A DNA stretch of 64,000 nucleotides from Cyclonatronum proteinivorum (GCF_003353065.1 NZ_CP027806.1:1149001-1213000), one strand, 5' to 3'. Shown: positions 34,133 to 44,477, counted from the stretch's first letter. The notes: generated by a model not told the origin, from the sequence alone. A program made the numbers and translations.

Positions 34133-35635
34133 ATGATGCACCCGATAGATGTAGCGGTATTTGTGTTGTACATGGCAGGCGTGCTCGGCGTGGGGTTTTA
34201 CTTCATGCGCCGCAATGCCGGGAATGAAGACTACTACCTTGGCGGCCGTAACATGGATTACAAGCATGTCGGTTTGTCCGTAGTAGCAACAGATGTGGGC
34301 GGAGGATTCTCCATCGGGTTAGGCGGTCTCGGCTTCGTGATGGGCATTTCCGGATCATGGATGCTCTTCACAGGCTTGATTGGTGCCTGGATGGCTGCCG
34401 TACTCCTCATTCCGAGAGTCAAGCCCATTGCAGATGCGCAGCGGTTCTATACCATGCCCGACCTCTTTGGCTATTTCTTCAGCAGCAAGGCCGCCATAAT
34501 AGCGGGAGTCATTTCCGCGATTGGCTACCTGGGCTTTACCAGTTCGCAGATTCTGGCCGGGGCGGTACTGGCCTCGGCTACCTTCGACGGACTCAGCCTC
34601 AACACAGCCTTGTACGTGATGGGGTTTATCATCATTATATATACGGTGATGGGGGGCATAAAAGCGGTCATCTACACCGATACCTTTCAGTGGATTCTGT
34701 TGCTCGGCGGGCTCATTTTCATTGGCATACCGCTGGGCTATCAGGCGGTCGGCGGCTATGAAGCGATAGCGGCAACCGTTGCCCCCGAAATGCTGCGGCT
34801 GAGCAACATAAGCTGGCAGCAGATACTCAACTGGGGGATCACCATCATTCCTATCTGGTTTGTCGGGATGACGCTCTACCAGCGTATTTATGCCACCCGA
34901 AGCGTTGCCGAAGCTAAAAAAGCATGGTATCTGGCAGGCTTATTCGAATGGCCGGTCATGGCCTTTATGGGCGTTTTGCTTGGGCTTTTCGCCCGCGTTG
35001 CCGCAGATCAGGGTCTGTTTGCCTACCTCGGTTTTGCAGGCGTAGAAGGCATTCATCAGGAACAGGGGCTGCCGTTCCTGTTGCGCACCATTTTACCGGT
35101 AGGCCTGATGGGGCTGATGATGGCCGCCTATTTCTCCGCTATTATGTCAACGGCAGACAGCTGCCTGGTAGCCGCCTCAGGAAATATCACCGGTGACCTC
35201 CTCCGAAAGTGGATGGGCTTCGATTTGGATGACGCCCGCCTCATTCGTCTGTCTCAGCTGGTAACACTATTGCTGGGCGCGGCAGCCCTCATGCTGGCCG
35301 CCGCTATGGAAACCGTGCTCGACATCATGCTGTATTCCTATGCCGTGATGGTAAGCGGTTTGCTGGTACCCATCCTCGGGGGACTGTACTGGAAACGTGC
35401 CGGCAGCGAAGCCGCGATTGCGTCCATGCTCACCGGTGGCGGGCTCACCCTCTTGCTCACGCTGATACCGGAAATGCAGCGCGCCCGCGGTTCCGCAGAA
35501 ATCCTTACCTTACCGCTCGGGCTTGATCCCATCATTTTTGGCATAACTGCCGCCGCAGCCGTATTCTTCATCACGGGTTTGATCAGGCCAAGAAAGCCAT
35601 CCATCGAAAAAAATAATTCATCAGTTACACGCTAA
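34133..35635 (+). CDS. sodium:solute symporter (SSS family)
   Basis: This 500-residue inner-membrane protein has about 13 hydrophobic helices. The start DYYLGGRNMDY (33-43) and the Na2-site region SAIMSTADSCLVAASGNITGDL (about 337-358) are hallmarks of the family of proline, pantothenate, sugar and amino-acid symporters. The substrate is not readable. It is 16 bp upstream of the GNAT gene and likely the importer of this five-gene group. RBS is not obvious. Confidence 0.92.
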   Translation: MMHPIDVAVFVLYMAGVLGVGFYFMRRNAGNEDYYLGGRNMDYKHVGLSVVATDVGGGFSIGLGGLGFVMGISGSWMLFTGLIGAWMAAVLLIPRVKPIADAQRFYTMPDLFGYFFSSKAAIIAGVISAIGYLGFTSSQILAGAVLASATFDGLSLNTALYVMGFIIIIYTVMGGIKAVIYTDTFQWILLLGGLIFIGIPLGYQAVGGYEAIAATVAPEMLRLSNISWQQILNWGITIIPIWFVGMTLYQRIYATRSVAEAKKAWYLAGLFEWPVMAFMGVLLGLFARVAADQGLFAYLGFAGVEGIHQEQGLPFLLRTILPVGLMGLMMAAYFSAIMSTADSCLVAASGNITGDLLRKWMGFDLDDARLIRLSQLVTLLLGAAALMLAAAMETVLDIMLYSYAVMVSGLLVPILGGLYWKRAGSEAAIASMLTGGGLTLLLTLIPEMQRARGSAEILTLPLGLDPIIFGITAAAAVFFITGLIRPRKPSIEKNNSSVTR

Positions 35636-35651
35636 AAGAAAACAACTATTT

Positions 35652-36104
35652 ATGTTCGACTATCAGATACTCAATCCGGGCGAAGCCGAATCGCGCAAAC
35701 AGGATGTTGAATCCGTCATTGACTTTTTATTTGAACACTTAGATCAGTTTGGGGACCCCCGCGAAGATATTGCCAAATGTGCAGCCTATGCGCTGAGCAC
35801 CGAGCCCGGCTTTGGCGGCTTCATTGTGCGCGCCTGGGATACCGAAGCGCAGCGCGTTGCCGGTGCCGTAATCGTGAATGAAACCGGCATGAAGGACTAT
35901 ATTCCCGAAAATCTTCTCGTTTATATTGCGGTGCACAGCGGCTACCGCGGCAAAGGGCTGGGCAAAGGCCTCATGAAAAGGGCAATGGACCGCGCCGATG
36001 GCGATATTGCCCTGCATGTAGAGCCTGATAATCCCGCCCGCTATCTCTACGAAAAACTGGGCTTCACCAACAAATACCTCGAAATGCGCTGGAAACGCTC
36101 CTGA
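35652..36104 (+). CDS. GNAT-family N-acetyltransferase
   Basis: This 150-residue protein transfers an acetyl group from acetyl-CoA to an amine. The acetyl-CoA site is visible as VHSGYRGKGLGKGLMKRAMD (about 97-116) and the C-terminal NPARYLYEKLGF motif (about 127-138). It lies between the symporter (16 bp) and the racemase (3 bp), so it may acetylate the amino acid or peptide handled by the group. Confidence 0.92.
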   Translation: MFDYQILNPGEAESRKQDVESVIDFLFEHLDQFGDPREDIAKCAAYALSTEPGFGGFIVRAWDTEAQRVAGAVIVNETGMKDYIPENLLVYIAVHSGYRGKGLGKGLMKRAMDRADGDIALHVEPDNPARYLYEKLGFTNKYLEMRWKRS

Positions 36105-36107
36105 ACC

Positions 36108-37178
36108 ATGGCTTATCTCAAGCTCTACCGCGATAAACTTCTTCATAATTACAACTTTCTGAAAACCCGATTCGACGCCCGGAATATTGAGTGGGGCATT
36201 GTAACCAAGCTGTTTTGTGGCAATAAGCAAATGCTTAAAGAAGTCATCGACCTTGGTATCTATGAAATCCACGACTCCCGGATCAGCAACCTGAAGGCGG
36301 CCAAGGAAGTCAGCGAAGACATTCAGACCGTTTACATCAAGCCTCCTCCCAAAAAAATCATCGAAGATATCATACGCTGGGCCGATGTAAGCTTCGACTC
36401 CGATATTTCAACCATTCGCATGCTGTCAGAAGAAGCGGTTCGGCAGAATAAAACCCATAAAATCATCATCATGATTGAAATGGGAGATCTGCGGGAAGGC
36501 GTTGTGCGCGATGATCTTATCGACTTCTATGAACAGGTGTTTAACCTGCCTAACATCAGCGTAACCGGCCTCGGCACCAACCTGAACTGCCTGCACGGGG
36601 TAATGCCCAACACCGACAAGCTCATTCAGCTTACGCTCTACAAGCAAATCATCGAACTGAAGTTCAATAAAAAAATTCCGTGGATATCCGGCGGCACCTC
36701 GGTAACGGTCCCGCTCTTACTAAGGCATGAAATTCCCTCCGGAATCAACCATTTCCGGGTTGGGGAAGCCCTGTATTTCGGTCTTGATTTGTTCACCAAT
36801 AAAACGATCGAAGGCATGGAAGACTCGGTGATGGAGCTTTACACCCAAATTATTGAGCTCCATGAGAAACCGCTGGTACCGAGCGGTGAACTCGGCCTCA
36901 ACCCGCAGGGCAGCCGGGCAACCATTGATGAAAGCCTGTACGGCAAAAAAAGTCACCGCGCCATTCTGGATATCGGCTACCTTGATATCGACCCGAAATA
37001 CCTCATTCCCATAAACGAAGATTTGGAAATCGTGGACGCCAGCTCGGATATGCTGGTCGTGAATGTAGGAGAAAACGAGCGCAATTATAAAGTAGGAGAT
37101 TTTGTCCGTTTCCGGCTGCGCTACATGGGCGCGCTGGGGCTGATGAATTCCGCATACATTGATAAAGTTGTTGCGTAG
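36108..37178 (+). CDS. alanine/ornithine racemase-family PLP enzyme
   Basis: This 356-residue protein has a fold-III N-terminal barrel with the PLP lysine K34 in GIVTKLFCGN. The middle contains IIIMIEMGDLREGV and GLGTNLNCLHGVMP, and a phosphate-binding-like segment WISGGTSVTVP. These match the alanine/ornithine racemase family (as in clostridial ornithine racemase) rather than canonical Alr. Likely interconverts L and D forms of an amino acid in the cytosol. It begins three bases after the GNAT gene. Confidence 0.88.
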   Translation: MAYLKLYRDKLLHNYNFLKTRFDARNIEWGIVTKLFCGNKQMLKEVIDLGIYEIHDSRISNLKAAKEVSEDIQTVYIKPPPKKIIEDIIRWADVSFDSDISTIRMLSEEAVRQNKTHKIIIMIEMGDLREGVVRDDLIDFYEQVFNLPNISVTGLGTNLNCLHGVMPNTDKLIQLTLYKQIIELKFNKKIPWISGGTSVTVPLLLRHEIPSGINHFRVGEALYFGLDLFTNKTIEGMEDSVMELYTQIIELHEKPLVPSGELGLNPQGSRATIDESLYGKKSHRAILDIGYLDIDPKYLIPINEDLEIVDASSDMLVVNVGENERNYKVGDFVRFRLRYMGALGLMNSAYIDKVVA

Positions 37179-37277
37179 CGGGTTTGTTTTTTTTCGGGTG
37201 ATGGCTACTTTGGCCGAAACGAAACGCCGCTTGGCTCCCGCATTTTTTGAAAAGGGGAAGGCTAAGCCAACCTGGAA

Positions 37278-37886
37278 ATGACCACAAAATTTCAGCTTTT
37301 GAACCTGCATAAGTTTCACCCGATCATGCGCTACAGCGAGCTCCTGCCGCTGCCGCGCATTTCCCTGGAATCCGGCTACAGCAGATTTCAGGAAACCGAT
37401 GTCATCAGCGGGGCCGGCGGCTATCTCGAGTTTCGCCGGGGCATGTACACGTCTGAGCTTTTTGGCGGGGAACGCATTGTGCACATGGGTATCGATATCT
37501 GGGCCCCCGCGCATGAACCCGTTTTTGCCTTTGCCGATGGCCGCATTTGGGGATTCAGGGACAACAACAACGCCCTGGATTACGGCCCGACCATCATCAC
37601 CGAGCATAAGCTTGGGACATATAAAATGTATGCGCTCTATGGTCATCTTAGCCGAAAGTCGCTGGAAGGTCTCAAAGCCGGTATGCCGGTTTCGGCGGGT
37701 CAGCGCCTGGGCTGGCTTGGCGATAAGACCGAAAACGGGGGATGGATTCCGCACCTGCATTTTCAGCTTTCGCGTGAAGAACCCGAGCTGCCCGATATGC
37801 CCGGCGTTGTTGCGCCGCAGGACCTCGAAGCCGCCGCCGCCCGCTACCCCGATCCCCGCATGGTTCTGGGCCCTGTGTATGTGTAA
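37278..37886 (+). CDS. M23-family metallopeptidase without signal peptide
   Basis: This 202-residue LytM/M23 domain protein has zinc ligands H69 and D73 in HMGIDIW, and H159/H161 in HLHFQLS; YGHLS supplies H123. There is no signal peptide or membrane segment at the N-terminus, unusual for M23 enzymes, which normally cut peptidoglycan peptides outside the cell. An internal ATG at 37326 is a possible alternative start. It lies 99 bp after the racemase gene, and a cytosolic role on imported or recycled peptides is inferred. Confidence 0.88.
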   Translation: MTTKFQLLNLHKFHPIMRYSELLPLPRISLESGYSRFQETDVISGAGGYLEFRRGMYTSELFGGERIVHMGIDIWAPAHEPVFAFADGRIWGFRDNNNALDYGPTIITEHKLGTYKMYALYGHLSRKSLEGLKAGMPVSAGQRLGWLGDKTENGGWIPHLHFQLSREEPELPDMPGVVAPQDLEAAAARYPDPRMVLGPVYV

Positions 37887-38025
37887 GGGGGTGTTTGTTT
37901 CGGTGGAAGGCTTCATAAACCTCATCAAGCCCCTGCGCAGTAATAAAGTATCTTTAGTGCCGCCAGTGCGGGCGCACAGCTGATTTCCAAAAATAATTAC
38001 GTCCAAATTTCCCGACTGGTAACCC

Positions 38026-39201
38026 ATGATTCAGGCCATAGAAGCGTACACCGAAGAACATTTGCCCCGCTGGATTCAAATGCGGCGAAAACTCCATCAG
38101 CTCGCCGAAGTTTCCGGTGAAGAAGCACAGACCGCAGCACAGCTTGAAAAATGGCTCAGGCAAACCGGGCCAGCCGCCTTACATACCAACCTGGGCGGGC
38201 AGGGAATAATCGCGGTTTACGGCCCCCAGGACGCGCCCAAACAAATCATGCTGCGTGCCGAACTCGACGCCCTGCCCATAGCGGATCCGCCGGAATGGGA
38301 GCACCGGGCCCATAACCCCGCCGCCGGGCACAAGTGCGGACACGACGGACACATGATGTTCCTGATAGCGCTGGCTGAATATTTCGGCGAAAATCCGCCG
38401 GAAGACTTTAGTATCATGCTTTTGTTTCAGCAGGCCGAAGAAACCGGAGACGGGGCTGCACAAATGATTGCAACGGAAACATTTGCGGCATTAAAGCCGG
38501 ATGTAATTATTGCCTTACACAACCTTCCGGGGTACGCCCGACACGCAGTTGTGCTGCGAAGCGGCGTATTCGCTTCAGCCTCGACGGGCTTGCGCATAAA
38601 GCTGAAGGGCGCTACATCACATGCCGCACATCCTGATGATGGCATTTCGCCCGCCCCTGCGCTGTCGCAGCTCATGCAGCTCTTACCAGCCATCCCGGGG
38701 CAGCGCGCGCCGCTTCAGCAGATGGGGCTTGTTACGGTCGTGCATGCAAGGCTTGGTGAACAGGCCTTCGGTACAGCGCCCGGTGAAGCAGAGCTGATGG
38801 CGACCTTCCGCGCGCCGGAAACACATACAGTGCAGGCTATGCTTGGTACTGCCTGCAAATTAGCTAAGGGATTGGCCGTAACCTACGGCCTTGCTGTCGA
38901 TTTCGAGTATAAAGAAGTATTTGAAGCTTCCGTAAACAATCCCGAACTGTGTCAGCGAACAGCAAAAATTGCCGAAAATTTAGGACTGGAAGTCCACTGG
39001 CGGGAAGCGCCCTTTATGTGGAGTGAAGATTTCGGGCGTTTCAGCAGATATGGCACAACTATATTATTCGGCCTCGGAGCAGGCCTGGAGCACCCGCAGC
39101 TTCATAGCGAAGGCTACGACTTTCCCGACGAACTTCTTCCCACAGGACTCAGGGTGTATGCAGGCCTGATTAACGACCTTGTGCATAACCCAAGAGCCTG
39201 A
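38026..39201 (+). CDS. M20D amidohydrolase (N-acyl amino acid hydrolase type)
   Basis: This 391-residue cytosolic enzyme hydrolyses an amide bond of N-acyl or peptide-like substrates. Metal-site motifs: HKCGHDGHM (about 102-110), QQAEETGDGA (about 135-144) with the catalytic Glu, LHNLPG and the C-terminal HSEGYDFPDE. The dimerisation domain lies about 185-290. It is 139 bp after the M23 gene and may remove the acetyl group or cleave peptides made or used by its neighbours. Confidence 0.92.
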   Translation: MIQAIEAYTEEHLPRWIQMRRKLHQLAEVSGEEAQTAAQLEKWLRQTGPAALHTNLGGQGIIAVYGPQDAPKQIMLRAELDALPIADPPEWEHRAHNPAAGHKCGHDGHMMFLIALAEYFGENPPEDFSIMLLFQQAEETGDGAAQMIATETFAALKPDVIIALHNLPGYARHAVVLRSGVFASASTGLRIKLKGATSHAAHPDDGISPAPALSQLMQLLPAIPGQRAPLQQMGLVTVVHARLGEQAFGTAPGEAELMATFRAPETHTVQAMLGTACKLAKGLAVTYGLAVDFEYKEVFEASVNNPELCQRTAKIAENLGLEVHWREAPFMWSEDFGRFSRYGTTILFGLGAGLEHPQLHSEGYDFPDELLPTGLRVYAGLINDLVHNPRA

Positions 39202-39650
39202 AAGCGCTTTTAAAGATGTAAGCGTATCCTTAACAAAGCCTGATTTAAGGGACGTCACCTGCATTTGATGTAACAGATCTTTCGTGTATTGTTAAGTCAG
39301 AAGGGGCTTTTTGAATTACTGTGCTGACGCCTCAGACCGTCAAAGCACTTAAAATCCGAAACACTATATTGCAAAAGAGACAAGGCTGTAAGCTGTTGAA
39401 GCCTCGCCATTAATATCGTATCCGGAATGCTTTATTGTAGGGTGCTATAAATCAGGGTTTTATCGCTGCCCCGAATTTATTGTGTAATCTTAAACTTTTT
39501 TTTTGCTTTAACTAAGGGTAAAACTATATTAACCGATCGTGACACGCGGAGTCGTGTTGCGGATGTAAGCATGTGTTAACAGGGTTCAGGCTTTAATGGA
39601 CTGTAACGCTGTCACTCAACTAACTAAATTAACGAGGTCTCATAAACACT
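39202..39650. other. leader region of the second SusCD operon
   Basis: A 449-bp gap without a gene. Beyond a promoter candidate it contains a small ACACG/CGTGT stem near 39541-39556 and, close to the start codon, AACTAACT and ACGAGGTCTC, which resemble the sequence before the first SusC gene. No structured RNA was recognised. Confidence 0.4.
39503..39530 (+). promoter_or_regulatory. candidate promoter of the second SusC gene
   Basis: TTGCTT at 39503-39508 and TATATT at 39525-39530 are 16 bp apart, in an AT-rich stretch about 120 bp upstream of the ATG. This fits a housekeeping-sigma promoter; it is a pattern match only. Confidence 0.35.
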
Positions 39651-42600
39651 ATGACGAAAAAGTTACTACTAACGATTATGCTGCTTGCGTTTCCGCTCGC
39701 GCTGCTTGCGCAGACCGGCAGTTTATCGGGTGTTGTTACCGATTCAGATACGCGGGAAGAGTTGCCGGGTGCAACGGTATTTCTCGTAGAACTGAACCGG
39801 GGTACAGCTACAAATATTGACGGCGAGTTTTCGCTTGAGAATATCCCCGTGGGCCAATACAGTGTATTGGTTACCTTTGTGGGATACCAGCGCTTTGAGC
39901 GCCGGATTACCATCAACGCCGGTGCCAATTCTTTAGATGTGGCACTTCGTGTAGACCGGTTTGGTCTCGAAGATATCGTTGTTACCGGGGTATTAGGGGA
40001 TACGGAAGCACGCCGTACGCCATTTACCGTTGGCCGCGTAAGTGCCCGTGATCTTGAAATGGTACCCGGAAGCTCTCCTGTTGCCGCCCTTCGCGGTAAA
40101 GTTGCCGGAGTAAACATTGTACAGGGTAGCGGACAGCCGGGTTCTTCCCCCTCTGTTGTGCTACGCGGTATTACCTCGATTTCTGAAAGCAATGAGCCGC
40201 TTTACATTGTGGACGGTGTAATTTTGGCAGAAAGTGCTGTGGATATCGAATCTCTTGATATTGAAAGCATCGAAGTAATTAAAGGTGCAGCGGCAGCTTC
40301 TCTTTACGGTTCGCGCGCAGCTTCCGGTGTAATCAACATTCGCACCAATCGTGGTGCCAACCTCGCTGAAGGAACTACCCGTATTGTCGTTCGCAACGAG
40401 TTTGGGGTTAGCAGTGTTGAAAATCCCATTCGTACGAATCAGTCGCATGCGTTCCAAATGAGCGGAAACGCTGAGCTGCCATGGCTTGACAGCGACGGCA
40501 ACCCAACCGCTGATAAAACAGAGCGTGTACTCGTAGGGCCTACAAATACTACATTCCTCGATCAGGCTTATCCGGTTGAGACCTTCGATAACTTCGACAC
40601 GTTCTTCAATCCCGGGAATTTCTACACCAACTATGTGGCTATTTCTCAGCGTGTTGGCAATGTAAACTACCTTGCTTCTTTCAACAACACACAGCAGGAT
40701 GGTGTACTTGATGCCCTCGACGGATACGGTCGTCGTAACGTACGTCTGAATATTGACAGCCGTGTTAGCGATATGCTCACACTCTCTGCAAGTGGTTACT
40801 ATGCAGTTTCTACCCTCGATCAGATTCAGACCGGACCCGGCAGCCCGTTTTTTGGTCTGGCTTTTTCCGCTCCTGATATTGATCTCGGTGCCACAGATCC
40901 TGTTACCGGTCGCCTGCTCATTCAGCCTAATGAAGCATCCATCGAAGAAAATCCCCTCTATGAGGCTACATACAACGACCGTACGGACAACCGTACACGT
41001 ATTATGGGTAGCTTTGAAGGCCGTTTCACGCCTTTCACGAACTTTGAGCTTGCTGCGAATCTGAGCTACGACCGCTCAAACCGTGAGTTTACCCGTTTCT
41101 GGCCTACATTCTGGGAGCAGATTGATCAGAATACCTACGCTGGTGGTGGATTGCTTCGTGATGCCCGCTTTAACGAAGCGCTTAATGCGAGTGTGAATGC
41201 AACCTATACCCATGATTTCGGACGTCTCCGCACCCGTACACAGGCCCGGATGCTTATCGAAACACAGGAATTCAGCCAGTTCAGTGCTGAAGGCCGTAAT
41301 TTCGGTGTAGACAGGGTTCCAACACTGGGTAACACATCTTCTGATAATCAGATTCTTGGTAGTTCTACCTCTGAAGTAAAGTCAGAAGGCTATTATTTGA
41401 TTACCAACTTTGACTATGATGGTCGTTACATTTTCGATGCGCTTGTGCGTCGCGATGGTAGCTCTTTGTTCGGTCCCGATGAAAGATGGCATACTTACTA
41501 CCGCCTGAGCGCGGCTTACCTCATCAATGAGGAAGACTGGTTTGATGTTAATGGCATTGACGAGCTCAAAATTAATGCATCAGTAGGAACCGCCGGTGGT
41601 CGCCCGCGTTTCAGTGCACAATATGAAACATGGAGTGTTTCAGGTGACGCTGTTATTAAAAATGTACTGGGTAACAGAACGCTCAAGCCTGAGTTCTCCC
41701 GTGAAATTGAAGCAGGTTTGGAAGTTGGTTTCCTCAACCGTTTCCTCTTTAACTTCACCTATGCTCAGACGGAAACCAAAGATCAGCTGCTGTTGCTCCC
41801 GCTGGTAAGCTACTTTGGGTTTAGCAGCCAATGGCAAAACGCAGGTACCGTTGAGTCAAACACCATTGAGATGAGCCTGAGAACCTTCGCAATTCAGCGC
41901 CGGGATATGAGCCTCTCATTCAATGTATTGTTTGACCGTTCCGTGTCTGAGATTACTGAGTTTAATCGCCCGGCACAGCTGCATGGTCCTGATGTTCAGC
42001 AGGGCGCAGCATTCTACCGTCGTGCAGGCGAGCGTGTTGGTACGTTCTACGGCATCGGCTGGGCTACCGGCGTTTCTTCGCTGCCTGACAACATGCGTCA
42101 GCATGCCGACTTCTTCCAGCGCAATGACGACGGCTACTTTGTACCCGTTGGTCAGGGTGGTTCCTGGAGAGACGCCAACTGGGGCGAAACCGTTACCCTT
42201 CCTGACGGCACCGTACTCAACTGGGGTATCCCTGTTCGTCAGGTTAATGAAGAAGGTCAGAACTTTGTGAAACTCGGCAACGCTTTGCCCGACTTCAGCA
42301 TGTCGTTCAGCACCAACTTCCGCTACAAAAACTTTAGTGTTTTTGCCTTGCTTGATGCGCAAATTGGTGGCGAAATCTACAATCAGACCCGTCAGTGGGC
42401 TTATCGCGACCTGATGCACTTTGATCAGGACCAGCGGGGTAAAGCCGATGACCGTAAGAAGCCAATCGCTTACTATGAGACGCTCTACGCACAAAACCTG
42501 ACAAGCGGACACTTTGTAGAAGATGGAACCTACCTGAAGCTACGCGAGCTCGCCTTGCGCTACTCTTTTGATTCTTCACAACTTCAGCCCGTTTTCGGGA

Positions 42601-42773
42601 ACGCAGTGAACAGAATCAATATTAGCCTTATCGGGCGTAACCTGCTCACATTTACTAACTATTCTGGTTTCGATCCGGAAGTTGGTCGTGAAAGCGCTAC
42701 TGTTCTGCGCTTCGACTCTTTCGATTACCCAAACTTCCGTACGATAACGGGTAGTATCGAATTCCAATTCTAA
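39651..42773 (+). CDS. SusC/RagA-family TonB-linked outer-membrane protein (second)
   Basis: This 1040-residue receptor has a signal peptide (MTKKLLLTIMLL... ending LLAQ), a carboxypeptidase-regulatory-like domain (about 22-100), a plug with LYIVDGVILAE and IESIEVIKGAAAASLYG, and a barrel ending IEFQF. It would import a macromolecular nutrient with its SusD partner 18 bp downstream. It shares the general layout of the first SusC but differs strongly in its barrel, so the ligand probably differs. No degradative enzyme is nearby. Confidence 0.96.
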   Translation: MTKKLLLTIMLLAFPLALLAQTGSLSGVVTDSDTREELPGATVFLVELNRGTATNIDGEFSLENIPVGQYSVLVTFVGYQRFERRITINAGANSLDVALRVDRFGLEDIVVTGVLGDTEARRTPFTVGRVSARDLEMVPGSSPVAALRGKVAGVNIVQGSGQPGSSPSVVLRGITSISESNEPLYIVDGVILAESAVDIESLDIESIEVIKGAAAASLYGSRAASGVINIRTNRGANLAEGTTRIVVRNEFGVSSVENPIRTNQSHAFQMSGNAELPWLDSDGNPTADKTERVLVGPTNTTFLDQAYPVETFDNFDTFFNPGNFYTNYVAISQRVGNVNYLASFNNTQQDGVLDALDGYGRRNVRLNIDSRVSDMLTLSASGYYAVSTLDQIQTGPGSPFFGLAFSAPDIDLGATDPVTGRLLIQPNEASIEENPLYEATYNDRTDNRTRIMGSFEGRFTPFTNFELAANLSYDRSNREFTRFWPTFWEQIDQNTYAGGGLLRDARFNEALNASVNATYTHDFGRLRTRTQARMLIETQEFSQFSAEGRNFGVDRVPTLGNTSSDNQILGSSTSEVKSEGYYLITNFDYDGRYIFDALVRRDGSSLFGPDERWHTYYRLSAAYLINEEDWFDVNGIDELKINASVGTAGGRPRFSAQYETWSVSGDAVIKNVLGNRTLKPEFSREIEAGLEVGFLNRFLFNFTYAQTETKDQLLLLPLVSYFGFSSQWQNAGTVESNTIEMSLRTFAIQRRDMSLSFNVLFDRSVSEITEFNRPAQLHGPDVQQGAAFYRRAGERVGTFYGIGWATGVSSLPDNMRQHADFFQRNDDGYFVPVGQGGSWRDANWGETVTLPDGTVLNWGIPVRQVNEEGQNFVKLGNALPDFSMSFSTNFRYKNFSVFALLDAQIGGEIYNQTRQWAYRDLMHFDQDQRGKADDRKKPIAYYETLYAQNLTSGHFVEDGTYLKLRELALRYSFDSSQLQPVFGNAVNRINISLIGRNLLTFTNYSGFDPEVGRESATVLRFDSFDYPNFRTITGSIEFQF

Positions 42774-42791
42774 AGCAAAACAGGAAATAAA

Positions 42792-44477
42792 ATGACAAAA
42801 TCAAACTTTTTGAGCCTGCTTGTACTTGCCGGCAGTTTACTGCTGCTCACAAGCTGTCTTGATTTAGATGTCGAAAACCCCAACGCTCCTGATACCGAAA
42901 GAGCTTTGAGCTCCCCGGATGATGTTGAATCATTTGTAGGTAGTCAGTATCAGCAGTGGTGGAACGGGACACAGAAAAATTACCCTGGTATGACCCTCGC
43001 CGTTATGAGCGGACACTCAACGTCATCATGGGGTAACTTTGGAATGTTTGACCTTGGCGCGGTACCCCGTCAGGCTTTCATTAACAGTCCGGCATACAAC
43101 GACCGTTTTATGTCATCTACACCTTGGTCCAACATGTACACAGCTATATCTTCTGTGCACGATGTGATCAATGCTGTGAATGATGGTCTAACCTTTGAAG
43201 GTGATACGTCTAATCGTGTTGAGAGAATGCAGGCATTTGCCAGATTTGTGGAAGGTATCTCCTATGGGGTTCTTGCCAATCATTTCGACAGAGCTTTCAT
43301 TGTAGATGAGAATACTGACCTCGATGCGGTAGCTCTTGGCGAGCTCGAACTCTCGCTTTCTGATTATCAGGAAGTACTTGCATACGCAATAGCCAAGCTT
43401 GATGAAGCAATTGCTATTGCAGAAAGCTCTACCTTTACGCTTCCTTCCGGTTGGGTTCGCGGGAATGCGCTTACAAGTGATGAACTTGCTAATCTTGCAC
43501 GTGCGTACAAAGTTCGTTACATCGTGAGCAATGCCCGTACCCCAGCTGAAAGAGATGCCATAGATTGGGCGGAAATCGCAAGCCTTACCGAGCAGGTACT
43601 GAACGGTCCTGATCTCTTCGGCAATAGCGATAACGCGTTCATAGTTGAGGCAGATGGAGATTTCTGGTGGTCACGTCCGCATTCACTCATGCAAGATGCA
43701 ACATGGCATCGGGCATTCTATCCGCTGATTGGCCTCTATGATACAAGCGGTCAGTTTGAGAATTGGATAAGTCTTCCCCTTGAGGATATCAATTCGCCAC
43801 GCCGTGAGTTTATTCTTGCATCAGCCGACGCCCGTGTAAACGGTGTAAACGAAGATGGTGCCTTTGATGGCACCGTAGCAGGATCAGACTTCCGTCTTGG
43901 TGCTGCCAATAACTTCCCTGAAGCCCGTGGTTTGTGGAGACGCTCCCGTCACCATCACTTCCGCAACCGGGAAATGTATGACAATGGCTTTGTAGGTCCG
44001 ATGCAGCACATGCGCCGTACTGAGATGACCATGAATCATGCCGAAGCCCAGCTTCGTCTCAATCCCGGAACGGTACTACAAATCGTTATCGACCTGGTAA
44101 ACGAGACCCGTGTAGAGCGCGGTAACCTTCCTGCACTCACAGCTGCTGACGGCTGGGATTATGCATTCAATGCTATGCGCTACGAGTGGGGTATTGAAAC
44201 CTATGCTACCCATGCAGGGCTGGAATACTATAATGTGCGCAGTTGGGGTAACTACAAAGGTAAAGACTTTGGCGCGCTGCTTTCCGGTACGCCAACCATG
44301 TTCCCCATCCCTGCGGCTGAACTCGAAATCCTTGAAATGGAATTCTATACGTTTGGCGGCGGTGGTGAAGGTAGTGCAGCACGCGGAACCATTGACGAAA
44401 ATGGCTTGCGTGTGATGTCAGCTGCCATTCAGCGTTCCAATGAGCGTGCAAACGTACGCAACGTAACCAAAGAGTAA
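42792..44477 (+). CDS. SusD/RagB-family lipoprotein (second)
   Basis: This 561-residue protein has the lipobox LLLTSC (C22). The helical scaffold shows FARFVEGISYGVLANHFDRAF (about 149-169) and RRTEMTMNHAEAQLRLNPG (about 410-428), which correspond to SusD helices, although the protein is more divergent than the first SusD. A Gly-rich FGGGGEGSAARG turn sits near the C-terminus. Position after SusC supports the assignment. Confidence 0.88.
   Translation: MTKSNFLSLLVLAGSLLLLTSCLDLDVENPNAPDTERALSSPDDVESFVGSQYQQWWNGTQKNYPGMTLAVMSGHSTSSWGNFGMFDLGAVPRQAFINSPAYNDRFMSSTPWSNMYTAISSVHDVINAVNDGLTFEGDTSNRVERMQAFARFVEGISYGVLANHFDRAFIVDENTDLDAVALGELELSLSDYQEVLAYAIAKLDEAIAIAESSTFTLPSGWVRGNALTSDELANLARAYKVRYIVSNARTPAERDAIDWAEIASLTEQVLNGPDLFGNSDNAFIVEADGDFWWSRPHSLMQDATWHRAFYPLIGLYDTSGQFENWISLPLEDINSPRREFILASADARVNGVNEDGAFDGTVAGSDFRLGAANNFPEARGLWRRSRHHHFRNREMYDNGFVGPMQHMRRTEMTMNHAEAQLRLNPGTVLQIVIDLVNETRVERGNLPALTAADGWDYAFNAMRYEWGIETYATHAGLEYYNVRSWGNYKGKDFGALLSGTPTMFPIPAAELEILEMEFYTFGGGGEGSAARGTIDENGLRVMSAAIQRSNERANVRNVTKE

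Noticed and set aside
36720-38027. 435-codon frame on the minus strand
   Set aside because: It lies opposite the racemase, M23 and part of the M20D genes, which carry clear catalytic motifs. Long antisense frames are expected from the G+C-rich third positions.
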